Source of the DNA: Triglochin maritima
Lineage: Eukaryota; Streptophyta; Magnoliopsida; Alismatales; Juncaginaceae
Assembly (NCBI GenBank): GCA_963682175.1
Contig: OY821786.1
Location: 21,691,501 to 21,755,500, forward strand
Reading direction: 5' to 3'
Length of the DNA stretch: 64,000 nt
Shown piece after piece: positions 34,201 through 44,525 of this stretch (position 1 is its first letter; each line of letters opens with the position of its first letter). The position numbers and the translations under genes were made by a program. Under the pieces are notes generated by a model that searched no databases, was not told where the DNA came from, and was given only the letters and a program-made list of their open reading frames with translations.

Positions 34201-34523
34201 TCCATTCTTATTACATTTAGGTCTTTTTTTCTCTCTTCCTCTTCTTTATTACCTAACTCCTCAAACACTTCAGCAAACACTCGAGTAGCACAATATTGGG
34301 GTAAAATAAATGATATATAGCATGAATATGTTGTATGATATGCTACTAATCATGGTGCTCTGGTGCCAATTCCCGAAGAAGATGTTGTTGCCCTCGGCGA
34401 TGCTATCAGTGGGTTCCTGAGGTGGCCTCGTCATTTAGTAGAGGTAAATGACACACATGAGGTATACTTTAATTTTGAAAACAAATAAATTTCAATTTTG
34501 TTAATATTTGTATTTTTAACGTT

Positions 34524-34562
<39 letters not shown>

Positions 34563-35740
34563 AAGGTTTCAAGTCCCCGGAGCAAAGGGTCAAACAACCA
34601 ACCTCCGATCAACATTAATTTGCTACCAAATATGTGCAAAAATGTTGTATCAATTAATGGTAGTTAGGGAATCACAAGCCTTAACTACCTGTCATTTGAA
34701 GGATGGGGTTAAATGGTTTCCTTCGGATTTATACGTCGCTAAAGAGGATGTTATGTAGTTCTTGGCGATGGATCAATTGTGCAAGACAATTATCGACGTG
34801 CAAGTGAAGTAAGTGCTTTCTTGTGTATAAGATGAAATGTATTGAATAATTTTATCGTAATTATAACATAATATAATTTTTACTCTTGTAGACACATTTA
34901 TGACACCAGAAGGTCAGTCTTCCCCGGTGATAAAGTATTTGGATTTGTGTGTCCATCTACTTATATATACAAGAATGACGATAAATCGGGTGAGCTTGCG
35001 GGTCTTATGAAAAAATAGGGCATGCAATATTATATGCTCCCTTATCATGAGAGGTAAATTTGTTAATTAAAAGTAATTAGAATTTGATTTTGTAATAAAC
35101 TTCTAATTATATATATATAAACAGAGCTCATTGGATGCTTGTCGTTCTATGCCCCAAAACGAATTCGGCATATTGGTTTGATCCTTTGGGGTCGACTAAA
35201 CCAAGTGAATTAATAAAGAAACTTGTTTCACTATAAGTTCATTTTAATCATCGTATTTGTAATTCATGTATTTTTATTAGTATTGTCTACTTTATATTGA
35301 ATAAATTGTGTTACTCAGGACAATGAAGGTTTACAAAGTGTTAGGTGGAATAAGAACAAACAAAAATGTAGGAGTAACCTGACATGTAATGGGAGTAAGT
35401 ACTTTCTCCTATTTTTGTTAATTTTGTGAAGTAATGAAACATATTTTTAGCTAATTTATATCTTTGTAGTACCGCAAGCAGACTGGCAATACGGAATGTG
35501 GTTACTACGCTATGAGATATATGGAAGAAATTATCAAAATCGCATCTCAAACCATAGCCCTATTTGATGTAATATTACTATTATAGTTTCATTCTTTATA
35601 TTGTGTACTCGTATTAATGTTGTGTACTTTTATTTTCATAGGTCTTCCAAAAGAATAGCGATCCCTACTCGCAACAGGAGCTTGATGCTACTCACGAGCG
35701 ATGAGCGCGTTATTTTTTTACCAACATGTTAATGAACTAA
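31271..35740 (+). pseudogene. CACTA-A ORF2 (Transposase_24 plus Ulp1-like protease), broken
   Basis: Exon-by-exon counterpart of ORF2 in CACTA-B: MAPKKKPT start at 31271 with stops at about 31333 and 31394; KKKWTTYMSARWRDFKTK exon (31625-31830); EEQASNLSFPSP exon (to about 32170); long exon 32258-34465 split at 32798 by a solo LTR and resuming at 34353; then Ulp1-like exons with HIYDTRRSVFPGDKVFGF (34892-35053), HWMLVVLCPKTNSAYWFDPLG (35126-35235), GNTECGYYAMRYMEE (35470-35570) and SDPYSQQELDATHERW (35641-). His, Asp and Cys of the protease are kept, although the gene has several stops. An (AT)16 run lies in an intron at 34527-34558. Confidence 0.8.
32799..34352 (-). mobile_element. Solo LTR in CACTA-A ORF2 (TSD TGGTG), reverse orientation
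   Basis: 1554 bp, TGATTG at 32799 and ..TAATCA at 34352, flanked by TGGTG at 32794-32798 and 34353-34357. Removing it restores the ORF2 reading (DVGV then LVPIPEEDVV..). It is the reverse complement of the same LTR family as 25759 and 20922: 'accgcttcaacgc', 'gtgtgtgtgtgt' and TATA-like 'tatatatag' (reverse) are shared, and its palindrome is GATCTGCCAGTGGCAGATC at about 33935. Confidence 0.92.
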
Positions 35741-36004
35741 CAGGTTCTTATATCATGAATCACATTCTTTGTAATTAAACATGCAATTTTATTAAACTTG
35801 TTTCTTTGTATGACCAACATGTTATTGGATAACATTTTTACTTTAATATAATCAAACATCTTTGTGAATGAATGCCAAGTGCTTGTGTATGTATGATTGT
35901 GTTTGTGTATGCTCATTGGATGAATGTGTATGATTGTTCCATTTAGTATTTTATGCAGGATTGTACGATTGTTCCATTTAGTTTTTTAATCTGGTAAGGG
36001 AATA

Positions 36005-36316
36005 GACGTCGGTTATTACGCTAATACGACGTGTATTACTTAATTCGAAGAATATAGATGTTGATCGTATCATAGACCGACGTCTATTTTTAAGACTAGA
36101 CGTTGGTTGCTAGCTTATGACTGACGTCTATTTGATAAGACTAGGTGTCGGTTGTTAGCATATGACCGACGTCTATTTGTTAGGAATAGATGTCAGCCGT
36201 TTAGTGACTGATGTCTAGGTATATACGACACATAGATAGACATCGGGTTAGGGAAGCCGTATATCTGACGTATAGAAGCCATATATTCGACGTATATTCC
36301 CTTTTTTGCAGTAGTG
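36005..36316 (+). repeat. Subterminal repeats and right terminus of CACTA-A
   Basis: At least eight copies of TAGACGTCGG or its complement, then a terminal TAGTG. The 3 bp after the end are TAC. The left partner is missing, so the target duplication cannot be tested. Confidence 0.75.
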
Positions 36317-37600
36317 TACACCACATGCTAGGCCGCCTCTGATAGATTCTAGTAGTGTCCATACTAAGAAGTTGAAATCAAATGTTTGGCTTGAATTTGA
36401 TAAAAAAAACTAATTGATGGCAAAGATGTATTATACATACTGAGGTTTAATTTGCTTAATTTCTCTTGTATAAAATATAGTATGATGTATATTATTCAAA
36501 TTCTTCTATGTTGAGTTTTTACAGGCTTGATCATTAGGAGAACGTGGGGTGACCAGGTCCTCATGGCAATTGGCATGGCTTGTTGTTGTTCTTTTGTAAT
36601 TTGAGACCAAGTGAGCTATGTTTTTTTTCTTTTAATTATGGTTCAGAACTCTTTTAAGATCTCACCAGCCACAATTGAAGATGTATGAAGTAGGGTCTCT
36701 TTCAACATGTTTTGGTTGTATAAATTGAAGATGTATAAAGTACGCTATAAGTTTGTTGTTTAGAAACATGTTGTATTTTAAAATTAGATAAATGGAGTGG
36801 TTACTTGCTTTGGAAATGAAAAAAAATACACTTGAGCTATTGAATTTTTTCAGGTTTGTATAACTGGAATGGAGTCAAGGTACAATATTGTGATGCAGCA
36901 TCTTTTTCTGGATATGTTGAAAACACTATACAGGTAAAACATCAAAACATGGTACTTGTTTGTTTTGTTTTATTTAATTTATGTTAGATGGTTATTGTGA
37001 ATTTCAATATCTAAGTTTTGCTATCAGAATTGGTACGTGACAGGGATATTAATAACAGGGTCTATATTGTACATGTAAATTCAAAAAACATGTTTTGTAC
37101 CACATTCGGTTCTGGGTACCCAAGTTGGGAACCGAACTGTATCCGGTTCGGTTCTGGGTCCCAAAAAATAAAATGGATTCGGTTTCAATTCTTCTAGTAC
37201 CTGAACCAGAACTGATCCGTTGCCACCCCTAGTGGTGGGTCAAAGGAGGTGGTGTGGGGTTGTGGGTGCTAGTGGTAGAGGGTTGTGGGTGTGGCTGGGA
37301 GTGGTGGTGCAGCTGAGGTAACAATTAAAATATAGATTATTTTCAATCGTCAAATAAATTAATGAATTCTTCTTTAGGTTATTTGCTTGGGTGCACCTCT
37401 GCGGATGTGTAATTGGGGTTTTGCATCAGGATTTCGTATATTTTCTTGTGTGTGGCTCTAGGTCCAATATAATTGTTTGGGTGCACTTATCCGGTCAATG
37501 GGTCACATTTTGTATGCCTTTGACATCCCGTTACGTCATGTTACATCTTGTTACCCCGTTAACCCTCCCGTTAGACCGACCCTTCTCAAACTAAGGTAAT
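36317..37600. other. Non-coding stretch with a hAT-MITE end
   Basis: No gene supported. About 37090-37231 reads 'ggttctgggtacccaag', 'tccggttcggttctggg' and ends 'ttgccacccctag', the complement of the classical hAT terminus TAGGGGTGGCAA. The matching left end was not found. The rest is AT-rich. Confidence 0.5.
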
Positions 37601-37604
37601 AAAA

Positions 37605-37780
37605 TGCCTGACCAGTTAACCTTAATTCCCGACTCTGACCAATTAGCCCACCCTAACCAGTTAACCCTAAATCCCGAGCCAAGTTGAACCACCTGACCCC
37701 AACCAGTTAACCCTAAATCGAGAGGCAAAGTCTAACCACCCGACCCCTACCAGTTAACCCTAAATCAGAAGCCACTCTAA
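37605..37780 (+). repeat. Minisatellite, ACCAGTTAACCCTAAATC type
   Basis: Four imperfect units of about 50-57 bp built on 'accagttaaccctaaat' followed by 'cgacccc' variants. The CCCTAAAT inside resembles telomere repeat but is not in a tandem heptamer run. Confidence 0.7.
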
Positions 37781-37905
37781 ATCTATCCAATGCCCAACGA
37801 AATCGGCAAGTCTGAAATCCCCAATCGGTAAAAAATCAAAATCGATCGGCAAGGTGGTCGAACTCGGTAGAACCGCGAGATCGAGGTGATTGTCCATCAT
37901 GGAGT

Positions 37906-40137
37906 ATGACTGACTTGGTTGAGGTAAAGTATATGATTCCTAGCAATGTTAGGAAATATTTCAAAACTATAGTTGTTGATGCAGACATAGAGGAAGTTGT
38001 TAGGTTTCCTAACCCTAAACATGAGTTGCACATATACTATAACTTAAGCAATAAAGAGATAGTAGGGAGTGTTGTTGCAAGTGTAGGCTCAGAACCTCAA
38101 CCACTTATGGAATGTAAGCCCAACCTTGTGATCTGCAGGCTAGTGTAGGGCCAAAACCGCAACCACCTTTGGAATCTGACCCCCAATCTTGTGATGTCTA
38201 AACAAGTTACACACTACCCTGTCATTCTGAACCTACCGAAATAAGCTCCTTACCCCCAGAACAACACCCCAGTAAGGATGTATGCATTGGAGAAGTTACC
38301 ACCCAGGATAGAGGATGAGCTTTGCAGTGATAGTAGTGATTCAAATCCTGGTTATGCAGACCACCAATTAGTATGGAGAATTTGATGGTTGTGATGGAGT
38401 TGATTTTGAGGAGGAGCTAGATGGTTGGATGGATTTTGTACCTGTTGCCGATGATCCCATGCATATGTTTGTGAACCCCTCCAACCTAGAAATAGATGTT
38501 AAGAAGAAGTTTCCCAATGTACAATCGTTTAGGATGACCTTGATAACAAACTGCATTTTAAGTGAGTGTGAGATTATATATTTAAAAAGCCAACCAGATA
38601 GAGTGGCAACTGGATGTAGAGGCACAAATTGTAAGTGGAGAATCCATGCCTTAAGGTTAAATGATGGTAAATTTTTGAAATAAAGAACCTTAGTTTGCCA
38701 CATTCTTGTTCATCATTTAACAAGTGTGCCTCTAAGATAGCCACCAAGAATTGGATTTCTCATCAATGCCTACAATGGCTTAACCAAGATGATGGAGTCA
38801 CTCTAAAGAGTATTAGTGACCAGTTGAAAAGAAGATTTCATCTAAGCCTACCATATCACAGAGTTTAAAGGAGTAGACAGATTGCAATTAGAAACCTATG
38901 GGGTGGTGAGGAACAACAATATCAATGGATGTTATCTTTCATTGCAGAGTTAGAGAGAACAAACCAGAATAGTGTATTAGGTATGAAGTTAAAGCTAAGG
39001 ATGGTTCATTCCTTAGAGTTTTTGTGTGCCTTAGGGGATGTAGAGAGGGGTTTGTGAGGGATTGAATACCATTAATTGGATTAGATGGATGTGATCTAAA
39101 GGGCAAGTACAAAGAGACTCTTTTAATAACCACTTTAGTTGACAGGAATCACAAACTATTCCTAATAGCCTATGGAGTGGTAGACTCTGAGAATTATGAA
39201 AATTGGAAGTGGTTTCTAGAGCTTGTAAAGGAGGTTGTTGGTCATAGAAATGGCTTAGTCTGATACGTGACGGGTGCAAGGGATTGGAGGAGGGAATGCC
39301 TAAGGTGTTTAGTGGATGTGAGCACAGAGTTTGTGCTAGACACCTCTACCAAAACTTCCAGAAGAAGTTTAAAAGTGCTTTGTTGTAATCTTTGATGTGA
39401 GTTGCTTCCTGTAGACCATAACAAATGTGGATGAGGTAGCATACCACTAATTGGATTAGATGGATGTCATCCACAGTCAATGAGTATAGTGGAAAGATGT
39501 AGACCATAACAGATGTGGATGAGGTAGCACACAAATGGTAGGTCAGAGTTCAAATCAATGTAGGCATGCAACTGCTTTTATTGGTACCATAAGAGAGGCT
39601 ATGTAGGAGGATTAGATTCGTTAATGGTTCACAAAGGCAGCATACATCAGAGCTTATGAATCAGCCATCTACCCAATGCTAGATGGAACATAGTGGCAAG
39701 TTGTGGAAGGTCCTGCAATCATGCCTCTTGCTGTAAAGAGACTAGCTGGCAAACCAAAGATGAAGAGATATAAAGGGTCAATGGATCTGGGTGGCATTAA
39801 TAACAAAAGGAACCAATAGGGTCCCATACAGACTAGCAGAAAAGCTCAAGCTATATAATCCACTGCATTTAATTTCAAATGACTTTGCATTTGTTGAATC
39901 CTTTCCTATATTTGTTTGTTAAATTTGAAGGGACACTCAGACCAACAAAAGGAAGAGAACCACCAAATCAAAGAAATCTCAAGGAAAGGCAAATGAGGTA
40001 GGTCAGCCAGAACATGAATTTTCTGTTGACCTCCAATCTAGCCAGAGTAGTCAAGGAATACAACCACCATATGGGTCAATGTTGAACCTCTTGGATTCAG
40101 TGAGCGGTGGTGGGCAAGGCGGGATGGTTGACTTGTA
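37906..40137 (+). pseudogene. MuDR-like (MULE) transposase remnant, copy 1
   Basis: N-terminal part from MTDLVEVKYMI (37906), then a MuDR DNA-binding region (38490-38690: KKFPNVQSFRMTLITNCIL, GCRGTNCKWRIHA). After frame changes it reads IATKNWISHQCLQWLNQDD. The MULE DDE-type block follows at 39030-39260 (GCREGFVRD, IPLIGLDGCDLKGKYKETLL, VDSENYENWKWFLELVKEV). A SWIM-like/C-terminal region comes next (CRHATAFIGTIREA, KRLAGKPKMKR), with an acidic/Gln-rich end stopping at 40137. There are numerous stops. The TGA at 39064-39066 interrupts the DDE block here, while copy 2 has a Cys codon (TGC) at the same place. Confidence 0.8.
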
Positions 40138-40699
40138 GTGGCCATGTTTCAATTTATCACTCTTGTGTATCAATTGTTGTATCCAATTGGAACGTAGTCT
40201 TCATTAAATAAATTATAGGATATGTTCAAAAGGTGCTCATCTTGATTTGTTTTTTCTTTCATTCGTTTTGCGGGGATTATGTTAATGTTCATATATTGTT
40301 ATTATTTGTCTTACTTGAGAAGGCAAAGAAAGGATTGGATGTAAGTACTTTGTGTTGATTTTTGTATGATTTCAATTGTTTCTTTGCTTGTCTTTGCTCA
40401 TATTCGTTGGCATTTTTAATGTTGCCTTTGCTTGTTGTGATTCATGGACGTTAAATCCAAACATTCACACAAAACATACACACAAACCACGAATGTTGTT
40501 GTTACGCACAAAGCTATATCCAAACATTCACTTAAACCCTCAACCAAAACATACACTCAAACCATACACTTAACATACACATAACATAAGTTTGGTTTCA
40601 AATCCCACATCTCCAACCCGCCTCCATCTGATCGATCTGGTAGTTAATCACCGTTATTTTATCCTAGAGTAAGCTCCGGAACAGCTCTTACTGGTCGTT

Positions 40700-41460
40700 G
40701 TCCTCCGCAATGGGTGCCAGCGGTGGCTCTAATACCAAATTGTTAATCCCCAGATCAATGTCGGCGGCCGCAGTGTAACGTCACATCCCCGAACCCGCAT
40801 CGAGCCCGGGTCCTGGTCCGTCACCCATGTGCCCACTGGCCCACAACACCCACCTATTGCCACAAAACTTAAGTTGGTAATTGTTATGGAAGTGAGCTCA
40901 TGTCTTTATATCCCACCCCAACATTCTCATGTTAAGCAATGTGAGACTAAACTTGGGAGTTTTACAACCTACCCCACTTGAACACCTGACGTCCTCGTCA
41001 GGGTCAAGTCACTCAGTCACCAGGCGTTGTGGGATTCTAGAGGTGGCTCCCACCCTTTAGGTGTAGCACTTAATTCCCACAATTCCGGCTGGTTTAGGCT
41101 CTGATACCATCTGTAACGTCCCATCCCCGAACCCGCATCGAGCCCGGGTCCTGGTCCGTCACCCATGTGCCCACTGGCCCACAACACACACCTATTGCCA
41201 CAAAACTTAAGTTGGTAAGTGTTATGGAAGTGGGCTCATGTCTTTATATCCCACCCCAACATTCTCATGTTAAGCAATGTGAGACTAAACTTGGGGGTTT
41301 TACACGCAGGGTTTGCTCGACCACGAAGGCAAGTGTAATGAACCATTGTGGATGGAATTGGGACAGTAAGACCCTGCGAGTTTCGAGCACTCGTCGAGCT
41401 CCAACTTCAAAATCCTAACTTTTGTTTGAAAACCAAATCCAACCCAAATCGGGTTGTAAC
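40700..41460 (-). repeat. Retroelement LTR fragment hosting the TRIM
   Basis: Just before TGTTAATCCCC (40741) the sequence 'ctctaataccaaat' reads on the minus strand as ATTTGGTATTAGAG, a PBS-like sequence, so TGTTAATCCCC may be an LTR end. It continues past the TRIM to 'gggttgtaaca' near 41460. The family is unknown and the other end was not identified. Confidence 0.35.
40774..41304 (-). mobile_element. TRIM retrotransposon, copy 1 (TSD CGCAG)
   Basis: Two 193 bp terminal repeats (40774-40966 and 41112-41304), TGTAACGTC..GTTTTACA, enclose 145 bp with no coding. CGCAG flanks both sides (40769-40773, 41305-41309). GGCTCTGATACCATC just inside the right repeat is the complement of a TGGTATCAGAGCC primer-binding site for initiator tRNA-Met, so the element reads on the minus strand. 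The total of 531 bp is in the range of TRIM elements. No 5S-like sequence of Cassandra type was seen. Confidence 0.92.
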
Positions 41461-42203
41461 ATCATAACCACAAAGGAAAGTTTGTTACAATCTATCTGAC
41501 GTGTATACCACATCAATTGCAAAATCTAACCAACACAACAGAAAATCTCTAAAATCCTTCCTTCGTGGAGAAGATGATGAACATTGGATAATGATCCCCT
41601 TCCAGTGGTGGTGGTAGCCAGCCCCACTTGCCTTTGGCTCTATTTCTCAACCGTTAAATCCAAACTGCCCCAGAAAGCTTGATTAAAATGCACTCGTTGG
41701 ATAGTTCTTAAGTCAAGTGCCCAGGACAATCTGATTATCCCTGGTTCGGGTTAAGTTACGGTGCATGGATCTGACCTGATAAGTAACGGTTAATTCAGTT
41801 GTTGCTATCAAGATTGGAGTCGGAACTCAAAGCTAGGGTTCGTTGGGTTTGACTTTAGAGTGGGGGTTTCGCATTGTAGCCCCCTTCTTTTTACGTATTG
41901 CATAGAAGTGATTTGGTTTGGGCTTTTGTTCGTTTAGCTTACTGTTCTTATAATTGTGTTTTTCACCTAGACTTTTAAGTTATTAGGAGATTCACTTGAT
42001 TGTCATAATTGTGGTTTCTAAGGTTACAGTACAAGAGGGGGCGAAAAGAGGCAAATAGAGTATTTTTAAATTTAACTAGTTAATTAGGTGTTTGTTTAGT
42101 CATAAAAAAATATAACAAAAGACAAAAACTGGTCGTGCAGAACAGGTTGACTAACATCGTCGACCGGTCGTCCGGTTTTGATATTGACAAGTTGAGTAAC
42201 TAA

Positions 42204-42633
42204 GAGCATCATTAGCGACGCCCACGCAGTTTTCGGGCGTCCTGGTTTCTCTTTCCGCCACGTTAGCTCAAACCAACCACCTAAATTTTTCTTAATCATA
42301 CCCAAAAATACTTAAAGCGCCCTACATTCTCTCCCCTACACGTCATTTCGGGATCAATTCTAGGCAAAACACGAAAAATTATCAAAAAATTCTAGAAAAT
42401 ATAAACAAATAAAAAACTTGTTTTCATTAAAAAAAATTGAAAAAACGATTTTAAATAAATTTTAAAACTTTTTCTAAACACAAAAAATAAAAAAATAGTG
42501 ACCAATGGGGGCACGTGCCCCCCACCCAACCAACCGAACCATTCGCCCAGGCGGTGGGTGGAATAATTTTTTAATGTTAAAAAGTTGAGGTGTCGGGCAA
42601 TTGGTTAATTCGCCCGAACCGTTAAGGATACTC
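42204..42633. mobile_element. Harbinger-type MITE, copy 1 (TSD TAA)
   Basis: 430 bp with inverted termini GAGCATCATTAGCG and GAGTATCCTTAACG (reverse complement of the right end), flanked by TAA at 42201-42203 and 42634-42636, as for PIF/Harbinger. The left terminus matches the start of the larger Harbinger element at 55804. Non-coding. Confidence 0.85.
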
Positions 42634-42700
42634 TAAACTGGTCGTTCGGTTTGACCTGAAGGATACTCTAAACTGGTTGTTCGGTTTGACCGTTGAGAGG
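42610..42700 (+). repeat. Short tandem duplication at the MITE right edge
   Basis: The unit 'ggatactctaaactggtcg' with 'ttcggtttgacc' is present twice in a row, spanning the MITE end. It occurs in both copies of the large duplication (also 62059-62149), so it is older than that event. Confidence 0.7.
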
Positions 42701-43273
42701 TCAAACGTGTTTGAATTCTTGCTTAAAGAGACTAAATACTTGTGTGATGTAATAAGATTCTAATGAAATGTAATTAGACATGAATTCTAGTTATCGTAAC
42801 CTAATTAGTCATGAATAAAGCTTGATTGAGCCTAGATGAGTCTAATTGAATGGACATTGAATCTAATTGATCTTGACATATAGGACATAACTGGATTTAG
42901 ATTGAATGCAACGTATCTAAGTGTGTCCTAATAGATTCTAGATGGATGCAAAATGTATGGAGTTTGCTTTGCATCAATCGCATCTAATCCTATTCTACCC
43001 TTTAAACGAAAGAGAGCAATTACAACATCTTGATTTGATTCTTTCTTTGCACGTTCACGTCGATTCATGCACACGACATTTGAATTCTTTTTGAAGACAT
43101 TTTGAATTTGAATTGTGGTAAATTACAGATGTTGCCCCATAGTATAATTTATTTTCTCTTTTTATATATAGATACCTGCATAATTGATATATTCTGATAT
43201 TTGTAGATAGGTCCCTAGACAAATTGAAATTTTCATTAGACCAGTAATTTGTTGTCATTTATCAAAGCTTTGA

Positions 43274-43706
43274 ATTTTTTGAAATGCGGGATGCGGATGC
43301 GATGCGGCGAGGCACCGCATCCGACATATACGGTATGCGGATAAGATGCGGGTGCATATGCGATTTGCGATTTAATAATTAAATAATATAATATAGATAT
43401 ATTAATTATAAATTATATACATGTAACTAAAAATTTAGATAATTTTTTGAATAATTTCTAAGATAAACAAGTTAATATTAAATAAATTAGAATAAAAAAA
43501 CCAAAAAATAACAACAACAAAAAAACAAAAAATAGGTGTTCTGAAATGTGATTGCATCTACCTGCATATGTGGCCGCATCTACCCACATAAGCGGGTCAA
43601 GTTGCGGGCCGCATCTGGAGGGCCGCATCGAGGAGATGCGATGCGCCTCTCCCGCGCATCGCGACCGCATCTGCATATGCGGTCGCATCTGGCCGCATTT
43701 TAGAAA
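43274..43706. repeat. GC-rich foldback-like element, copy 1
   Basis: Two clusters of GATGCGG/CCGCATC motifs (43283-43375 and 43550-43703) face each other around an AT-rich core. The outer ends AAATGCGGG and CCGCATTTT are roughly inverted. Likely a non-autonomous foldback or hAT-like element; clear target duplications were not found. It lies 66 bp left of CACTA-B. Confidence 0.5.
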
Positions 43707-43789
43707 AAACTTTTTTCTAACATTCTCCTTCTTTTTTATGATGACAATAATAGCAATATATAAGAGCAAGACACTACTACAGAAAAGGG

Positions 43790-44170
43790 AATATTCGTCG
43801 GATATAAGGGCTTATACACGTCGGATATAAGCACACCCCTATCCGACGTATATGTGTGCGTCGTCTATACATAGACGTCGGCCATCGTATAGCCGACGTC
43901 TATACCTAACGAATAGACGTCGGCCTTAATTAGACTCCGACGTTTATTCTTTAATGTATAGACGTCGGTTAACTAACATACGACGCCTATACTTTAGGGC
44001 TAGACGTCGGGTAACTAACATACGACGCCTATACTTTAGGGATAGACGTCGGGTAAATAACATACGACGCCTATACATTAGGGATAGACGTCGGATTACA
44101 TATAAAGCCGACGTCTATTCCTTTCTTCAGAGGAATAGACGTCGGCTTATAGAGACAGCCGACGTCTATT
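43790..44170. repeat. Left subterminal repeats of CACTA-B
   Basis: About eleven copies of TAGACGTCGG or CCGACGTCTA, including three spaced about 43 bp apart at 44001, 44044 and 44087. They are probable binding sites for the ORF2 product or TNP2. Confidence 0.8.
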
Positions 44171-44525
44171 CCCAAACCTGGACAAAAAAAATAAATAGGA
44201 TCCGACGAAATTGTTTTTAGTCATCGTCGTCGTGTACATACAACTGCACCAAATTCGTTCACCTATAAATTTCATCCACATACATCCATATACATCCCAC
44301 ATACATCCATACAATTGACATTCACAAGCATACATCCACATACATCCACAAGCATACATGCACAAACACAAACACAAAAATACAACCACACAATTGACAT
44401 TCAACACACTTGCAATTAATTCATTCTAAAATTAAGGCGATTATATTAAGACATAAAGTGTAGGTTTGTAATACAAGTGCACTTGTTAACTAAATTACAA
44501 AAAATACAATTGGCAGTAGAACCTC

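Larger units (their letters stand above)
17676..36316 (+). mobile_element. CACTA-A: outer, degraded CACTA element with nested insertions
   Basis: Same family as CACTA-B but on the + strand: TNP2 middle part (17676-19265), TNP2 C-terminus (about 30880-31211), ORF2 (31271-35740), then subterminal TAGACGTCGG repeats (36005-36300) and a terminal inverted repeat ending TAGTG at 36316. The reverse complement of that end, CACTACTGCAAAAAAGGGAA, matches the B terminus CACTACTACAGAAAAGGGAA. The left terminus and first ~400 TNP2 codons are missing, replaced by copia LTR sequence. About 11.6 kb between the two TNP2 pieces is nested CACTA-D with its own insertions. Confidence 0.8.

Noticed and set aside
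37605..37780. Telomere-like CCCTAAA words
   Set aside because: They occur once per ~55 bp minisatellite unit and never as a heptamer tandem, so not an interstitial telomere.
40774..41304. Possible Cassandra element with 5S rRNA-like LTR
   Set aside because: No 5S box A/C-like sequence seen; an ordinary TRIM.
41167..41418. 83-codon frame (also at 60616)
   Set aside because: It crosses the TRIM LTR border and its target duplication, so cannot be an old gene.
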